A stretch of DNA of 10,989 nt, from the NCBI GenBank assembly GCA_003219115.1, contig QHPN01000104.1, positions 1-10,989 on the forward strand, in the 5' to 3' direction. The notes beneath the pieces were generated by a model, which worked only from the letters and a program-made list of their open reading frames with translations, made no database searches and was not told the origin of the DNA. Below are positions 7,341 through 10,989 of the stretch, piece after piece. Both the position numbers and the translations under genes were made by a program. The stretch's first letter is position 1. Each line of letters begins with the position of its first letter. Source of the DNA: Verrucomicrobiota bacterium. Its GTDB lineage: Bacteria > Verrucomicrobiota > Verrucomicrobiia > Chthoniobacterales > UBA10450.

Positions 7341-8026
7341 GTCGATTTTGTTTTCGCGTCTTTGATTGCGGCGAGAATGTTCGGATACGCGCCGCAACGA
7401 CAAAGGTTGCCGCTCATGAATTCGCGAATTTCGTCGTCGCTGTTCGCGTGATTTTCTTTCAGGAGCGCGACCGCGGAACAGATCTGTCCCGGCGTGCAGT
7501 AGCCGCATTGAAATCCGTCGTGCTCGATAAACGCAGTCTGCATCGGATGCAGCTCGTCGCCGTTCGCGATGCCTTCGATGGTGGTGATCTCATCCCCTTC
7601 ATGCATGACCGCGAGCGTAAGACAGGAATTGATGCGACGGCCGTTCACCAAAACTGTGCAGGCACCGCACTGACCGTGATCGCAGCCTTTTTTCGAGCCT
7701 GTCAGATGCAACCGCTCGCGCAGAGCGTCGAGAAGGGTAGTGCGAGGATCGAGGTCAACGGTGTAATCCTTGCCATTGATCTTCAATGTCATGCTAATTG
7801 AATCGCTGTTCGATTTCGATGGCGATGCAATTTGAGACGTTGCGGTAGCGTCAGCGGCGCTCAATAGCGCCGGTCCGATTGTGATGGCAGCGCTTGTTCC
7901 GGCGACTTGCTTTATGAATTTCCGCCGTGTTTCGAGGTTGCTGAGAATCAAAAGCTCGTCGAATTCCTCAAGTCCAGAATCTACCGGCGCATCCGACTCG
8001 TTCATCCCGTTGGTAAATCGCAACAA
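7337..8026 (-). CDS. paoA: Tat-exported (2Fe-2S)-binding subunit of aldehyde oxidoreductase (PaoA/YagT-like)
   Basis: This 229-residue small subunit carries two 2Fe-2S clusters and relays electrons from the molybdenum site to FAD. A twin-arginine signal, ETRRKFIKQ (RR at 34-35) followed by VAGTSAAITIGPALLSAADA, marks it for folded export, and as in PaoABC it would carry its partners to the periplasm. The plant-type cluster domain uses C115, C120, C123 and C135. The second cluster uses C174 and C177 (CGYC) with C209 and C211 (CRCG). The signal is preceded by an unusually long acidic N-region of about 33 residues. The start is uncertain: TTG 8026 or the adjacent TTG 8023 follow a GTGAGG site by 4 or 7 nt, whereas ATG 8005 lacks one. 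It is the first gene of the leftward operon and its stop overlaps the FAD-subunit start by 4 nt. Confidence 0.92.
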   Translation of the reverse strand: MLRFTNGMNESDAPVDSGLEEFDELLILSNLETRRKFIKQVAGTSAAITIGPALLSAADATATSQIASPSKSNSDSISMTLKINGKDYTVDLDPRTTLLDALRERLHLTGSKKGCDHGQCGACTVLVNGRRINSCLTLAVMHEGDEITTIEGIANGDELHPMQTAFIEHDGFQCGYCTPGQICSAVALLKENHANSDDEIREFMSGNLCRCGAYPNILAAIKDAKTKST

Positions 8027-8030
8027 GCTG

Positions 8031-8036
8031 CCTCAC
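8031..8036 (-). promoter_or_regulatory. Probable ribosome binding site deciding a TTG start for the 2Fe-2S subunit
   Basis: GTGAGG on the minus strand lies 4 nt before TTG 8026 and 7 nt before TTG 8023. It is about 25 nt from the first in-frame ATG (8005), too far to serve it. This favours a non-ATG start. It abuts the direct repeat CCAGTCG described in the shared intergenic region. Confidence 0.45.
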
Positions 8037-8070
8037 CAGTCGTAAGTCGCCGCGCCCAGTCGCAGACTGG
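8036..8070. repeat. Direct repeat plus perfect hairpin in the divergent intergenic region
   Basis: CCAGTCG occurs at 8036-8042 and again at 8056-8062, exactly 20 bp apart. The second copy is followed by its own inverse: CCAGTC-gca-GACTGG (8056-8070), a perfect 6-bp stem with a 3-nt loop. The inverted half could pair with either direct copy. It could be a regulator binding site, an mRNA leader structure of the leftward operon, or a degenerate member of the short CAGACTGG-type palindromic repeats I associate with Verrucomicrobiota genomes. Confidence 0.45.
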
Positions 8071-8190
8071 AATTAGCGAAGGAATCCAAGACGCGTGCGC
8101 ATTCTATCGCTGGAATGAACCCCGACCGCCAGACATCTCGACGTCGTTGCGCATGCGATTCATTCTTTGGGAAAAACAATATAAATCCTC

Positions 8191-8850
8191 ATGCCTCAGC
8201 TCTTTTCGCCGCGTGCGAATGTTTATTCACGTGTCATGATTTTTGGCCTAGTCGTTTTGATTTGCGGGGCGGGCTGGGCGACTTCGGAAATTTTTTGGTC
8301 GCCTTACACTACTTATGTCGCGGTTCCGTTCGAACAGCCGGTCCCGTTCAGCCACAAACATCACGTCGGCGACGATGGAATCGATTGCCGCTACTGCCAC
8401 AACTCCGTGGAGAAATCGCGCTTCGCCGGGATGCCGACCACCGAAACTTGCATGACATGCCATTCGCAGATTTTCACCGATGCGCCGCTGCTCGCGCCGG
8501 TGCGGCAAAGTCTCGCAACCAACACGCCGCTAAAATGGACGAGGGTGCACGATCTGCCCGATTACGTTTACTTCGATCACAGCATCCATGTCGCAAAGGG
8601 ACTCGGTTGTTCCACCTGCCATGGTCGTGTCGATCAAATGCCCATCACCTGGCGAGTGAACACGCTTTACATGAAATGGTGCCTCGAATGCCACAGTGAT
8701 CCGCAGAAATTCGTCAGGCCGCGCGAGAAACTTCTCGATATGACCTGGCAACCCCCGCCTGACCAGTTCGCTGAAGGGGAAAAACTGGCCGCGCAATATC
8801 ATCTCGATCTGAGCGGTCGCCTGACGAATTGCAGCACCTGCCACCGATAA
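8191..8850 (+). CDS. actA: Alternative complex III pentaheme cytochrome c subunit ActA (cytochrome c3 family protein)
   Basis: This 219-residue membrane-anchored multiheme cytochrome has five CXXCH haem-attachment motifs: CRYCH (66-70), CMTCH (87-91), CSTCH (140-144), CLECH (164-168) and CSTCH (214-218). A single hydrophobic segment at about 15-33 is the signal/anchor, placing the haems outside the cytoplasmic membrane. Phrases such as PVPFSHKHHVGDDGIDCRYC, AGMPTTETCMTCH, FDHSIHVAKGLGCSTCHG and WCLECHSDP are typical of ActA. The complex oxidises quinol and passes electrons along these haems to a cytochrome c or directly to a haem-copper oxidase. Gene order (actA first, then actB) matches known act operons. 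The ATG at 8191 has no clear Shine-Dalgarno site, but there is no better start in frame. It stops 6 nt before actB. The last haem motif ends one residue from the C-terminus, shorter than I expect for some homologues. Confidence 0.93.
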   Translation: MPQLFSPRANVYSRVMIFGLVVLICGAGWATSEIFWSPYTTYVAVPFEQPVPFSHKHHVGDDGIDCRYCHNSVEKSRFAGMPTTETCMTCHSQIFTDAPLLAPVRQSLATNTPLKWTRVHDLPDYVYFDHSIHVAKGLGCSTCHGRVDQMPITWRVNTLYMKWCLECHSDPQKFVRPREKLLDMTWQPPPDQFAEGEKLAAQYHLDLSGRLTNCSTCHR

Positions 8851-8856
8851 ATCTGT

Positions 8857-10989
8857 ATGGCTAATACGCTCTACGAGCGCCGTCCCTCCGACGAATTCCT
8901 GCCTGGCGCTCCAGAGTGGCCTGACGATTTAAGTCGCCGCGAATTCATCCGCCTCAGCGGCGCGACGCTGGCGCTCGCTGGACTCGGCGCGTGCACAAGG
9001 CAACCGCTCGAGAAAATCGTTCCCTACGTGAGACAGATGCCAGAAATCGTGCCGGGTAAACCACTGCACTTCGCGACCGCGACGACCCTCAACGGATACG
9101 CGCAAGGAATCATCGTAACGAGTCGCGAGGGCCGTCCGATCAAAATTGAAGGCAATCCTGATCATCCTGTCAGTCTTGGGGCGACGACAATCTGGGCGCA
9201 GGCCGATCTGCTCGATCTTTACGATCCAGACCGCGCCCAGGTCGTCATGCACGGCGAGAACGTTAGCACCTGGAATGATTTTCTGCGCGACCTCGATCTT
9301 GCCCTCGACGCGCAGCAAGCTAGCGGTGGCGCGGGCATTCGCATTTTGGCAGACGTTTTCACATCGCCCACACTGGCGCGGCAGTTGCAGTCGGTTCTAA
9401 AAACTTTTCCGCGCGCGCAAGCGCACGTCTGGAACCCGATTGCGCTTAACGAATCGACACTCGGTTACGACTTCGCAAAAGCCAAAGTTGTCGTCGCGCT
9501 CGATTCCGATTTTCTCTTCATGCATCCCGCCGCGCCGCGGCACGCGCGCGATTTTGCCTCGACGCGGCGCGTGGCGGAAAACACGACGATCAGCCGCGTG
9601 TACGTCGCCGAGCCGACGCCGACAATTACCGGCTCAAACGCCGATCATCGGCTCGCCATCGCTGCGCGTGACATCCGCGTAATGGCAGAAGAAATCGCCC
9701 GTAGCACAGGCGTTTCGTCGGTGGTGTCAGGGGGCACTTTGCCTGCGGCGTTCGAAGCGTGGGTTCGAGCAGTGAGCCAAGACCTCGCTGCCAATCGCGG
9801 CGCGGGCATCGTCATTGCCGGCGAAACGCAACCGCCCGAAGTCCACGATCTCGTTGCGAAGATCAACACTTACCTTGGAAATATTGGATCAACAATTGCA
9901 CAGCGACCGGCGCGTTTAGCACATCAAACTGATTTGCTAGGGGAACTCATCGAGGAAATGAAATCCGGCGCGGTCGAGTTGCTTATCATTCTCGGAGGCA
10001 ATCCGGTTTATGACATGCCGGTCGATTTCGACTTCGCGAATGCCCTGAGAAAAGTGAAATTGATCGTGCATCACGCGCTGCACACGAATGAAACATCGAG
10101 GCGATGTCATTGGCTCATTCCTGCAACGCATTTTCTCGAATCTTGGAGCGATGCTGTCGGGTTCGATGGCTCGATTTCCATCGTGCAACCACTCATCGAG
10201 CCGCTTTATGCAAACCTTTCCGTTCATGAAATGGTCGGCTCGTTAGTCGAGCGGCCGGTAAGATCAGCTTATGAAATTGTCCGCGAAACCTGGCAAACGC
10301 GAAATGCAACGCCGCATTTCGAGGATGATTGGCGACGCGCGCTGAGCGACGGCGTGTTTCGGAACATAGACTTTCAGTCTGTACGCCCAGCGGAGTTGCA
10401 CTCCGCTGAAGTTCGAACCGCCGAGAATATCTCCGCTGGGCGCACCGGGCGCAGCCCTAAGTTCCTCGAGCTCCTTTTTCGAACCGACCCAAATGTTCTG
10501 GAGGGCCGCTACGCGAATAACGGCTGGTTACAGGAACTTCCGCGGCCATTCACGAAATTGACCTGGGAAAATGCGGCGCTCATCAGTCCGCAACTGGCAG
10601 CGCAGGAAAAAGTCGAGAATGGCGATGTGGTCGAACTGGAATTTCGCGGGCGCAAACTCAGGACGCCGGTTTGGATTCAACCGGGACAGGCGGAACATTC
10701 CGTTACCCTGCACCTCGGCTACGGACGAGCCGAAATCGGTCGGGTCGGGAAGGGCGCGGGTTTTAACGCCTACGCGTTGCGCCCTTCGGATGCGCTTTGG
10801 TTTGGCGACGGCCTAACGATTCGCAAGACAGGCGAGAAACATTTATTCGCTACCACGCAGCACCATCACCAGACGGAAGGCCGCGACATCTTACGAAGCG
10901 GTACGCTCGCTGAGTTTCTTGCTGATCCAAAAGAAATCGCAAAATCAGAAGAAGAGCCGTCGCGCGACGAAACGCTTTACCACCCTAAC
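8857..10989 (+). CDS. actB: Alternative complex III subunit ActB, Tat-translocated molybdopterin oxidoreductase-like protein (3' end beyond window)
   Basis: The frame is open from ATG 8857 to the window edge (711 codons, no stop). The N-terminus carries a Tat signal, LSRREFIRLSGATLALAGL (RR at 27-28), ending in a lipobox-like LGAC with Cys46. Then come ActB hallmarks: EKIVPYVRQMPEIVPGKPL (51-69), a GRPIKIEGNPDHPVSLGA stretch (about 91-108), LLDLYDPDRAQ, GGNPVYDMP and PATHFLESWSDAVGFDG. This is the domain related to molybdopterin oxidoreductases, which in known ActB proteins binds no molybdenum. The C-terminal ferredoxin-like domain holding Fe-S clusters would lie beyond 10989, since the family is about 950-1100 residues. 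The segment before the RR is only 26 residues and lacks the YWRSLEEL-type lead I expect. Residues about 510-529 are encoded by a palindromic segment listed separately. It has no Shine-Dalgarno site and is probably coupled to actA. Confidence 0.92.
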   Translation, partial: MANTLYERRPSDEFLPGAPEWPDDLSRREFIRLSGATLALAGLGACTRQPLEKIVPYVRQMPEIVPGKPLHFATATTLNGYAQGIIVTSREGRPIKIEGNPDHPVSLGATTIWAQADLLDLYDPDRAQVVMHGENVSTWNDFLRDLDLALDAQQASGGAGIRILADVFTSPTLARQLQSVLKTFPRAQAHVWNPIALNESTLGYDFAKAKVVVALDSDFLFMHPAAPRHARDFASTRRVAENTTISRVYVAEPTPTITGSNADHRLAIAARDIRVMAEEIARSTGVSSVVSGGTLPAAFEAWVRAVSQDLAANRGAGIVIAGETQPPEVHDLVAKINTYLGNIGSTIAQRPARLAHQTDLLGELIEEMKSGAVELLIILGGNPVYDMPVDFDFANALRKVKLIVHHALHTNETSRRCHWLIPATHFLESWSDAVGFDGSISIVQPLIEPLYANLSVHEMVGSLVERPVRSAYEIVRETWQTRNATPHFEDDWRRALSDGVFRNIDFQSVRPAELHSAEVRTAENISAGRTGRSPKFLELLFRTDPNVLEGRYANNGWLQELPRPFTKLTWENAALISPQLAAQEKVENGDVVELEFRGRKLRTPVWIQPGQAEHSVTLHLGYGRAEIGRVGKGAGFNAYALRPSDALWFGDGLTIRKTGEKHLFATTQHHHQTEGRDILRSGTLAEFLADPKEIAKSEEEPSRDETLYHPN
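10384..10442. repeat. Palindromic repeat-like segment embedded in frame in actB
   Basis: CGCCCAGCGGAG (10384-10395) and CTCCGCTGGGCG (10431-10442) are a perfect 12-bp inverted pair separated by 35 nt. Within it, CAGCGGAG (10388-10395) also pairs perfectly with CTCCGCTG (10401-10408) over a 5-nt loop, so one left arm has two possible partners. The segment keeps actB in frame and codes for a Ser/Ala/Arg-rich stretch in a poorly conserved linker (about residues 510-529). The structure resembles a short interspersed palindromic element that has inserted into a gene. The true boundaries may be wider (about 10371-10460). Confidence 0.6.

Larger units (their letters stand above)
8027..8190. promoter_or_regulatory. 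Divergent promoter region between the aldehyde oxidoreductase operon and the alternative complex III operon
   Basis: This 164-bp gap separates two outward-facing operons and must hold promoters for both unless they are read from within genes. Leftward, TAGAAT (minus strand, 8106-8101) is a possible -10 element but has no good -35. Rightward, TATAAA at 8180-8185 lies only 5 nt before the actA ATG and has a poor -35. Both are weak, unproven candidates. No tRNA, conserved small RNA or reading frame of interest is visible. A repeat and hairpin at 8036-8070 is listed separately. Confidence 0.5.

Noticed and set aside
7341..7508. 56-codon N-terminal extension of the FAD subunit
   Set aside because: It overlaps the second 2Fe-2S domain of the upstream gene and is low-complexity Arg-rich; ATG 7340 gives the standard MNPF start.
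8929..9318. Minus-strand open frame of 129 codons opposite actB
   Set aside because: Shadow of actB, whose forward frame has clear Tat and ActB motifs.
8857..10989. Reading this protein as a catalytic formate dehydrogenase or nitrate reductase
   Set aside because: It lacks an N-terminal 4Fe-4S cysteine motif, follows a pentaheme ActA, and matches ActB-specific phrases, so a cofactor-free ActB domain fits better.
1..10989. CRISPR arrays, tRNA or rRNA genes, transposases, toxin-antitoxin pairs, phage genes
   Set aside because: No regularly spaced repeats, cloverleaf sequence or mobile-element protein was seen on reading both strands.

Overview
The window looks like chromosomal DNA from a fairly GC-rich, Gram-negative-type, aerobically respiring bacterium. 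My best guess is a soil Verrucomicrobiota (Spartobacteria/Chthoniobacterales-like) or a close PVC relative. That rests on the alternative complex III locus, the style of short palindromic repeats, and a hydrolase fragment of a type I associate with these groups. No marker gene proves it.

Layout: two divergent transcription units share a 164-bp intergenic region (8027-8190). Leftward (minus strand) runs a tight operon for a periplasmic molybdenum hydroxylase of the E. coli PaoABC/YagTSR type: a Tat-exported 2Fe-2S subunit, an FAD subunit with an extra four-cysteine Fe-S site, TWO different molybdopterin-binding large subunits in tandem, an XdhC/PaoD-like maturation chaperone, and a MocA-like cytidylyltransferase. 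Every junction overlaps or is 1 nt apart, so translation is probably coupled. Downstream (1-445) lie a short alpha/beta-hydrolase C-terminal remnant and the 5' part of an EF-hand lipoprotein gene that runs off the left edge.

Rightward (plus strand) begins an alternative complex III operon: actA (pentaheme cytochrome c), then after 6 nt actB (Tat-exported molybdopterin-oxidoreductase-like subunit), which is open at the right edge. actB carries an in-frame palindromic segment that resembles an inserted short repeat.

How the parts fit: MocA would make the cytosine dinucleotide form of the cofactor and XdhC would bind, sulfurate and insert it. The assembled hydroxylase would then be exported by the Tat signal on its Fe-S subunit. 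ActAB belongs to a quinol-oxidising complex feeding cytochrome c or oxidase. A functional link between the two units is possible but not shown. The most unusual points are the duplicated, diverged catalytic subunit served by one set of electron-transfer subunits, and the palindromic insertion inside actB. I saw no clear sign of a wholly new system.
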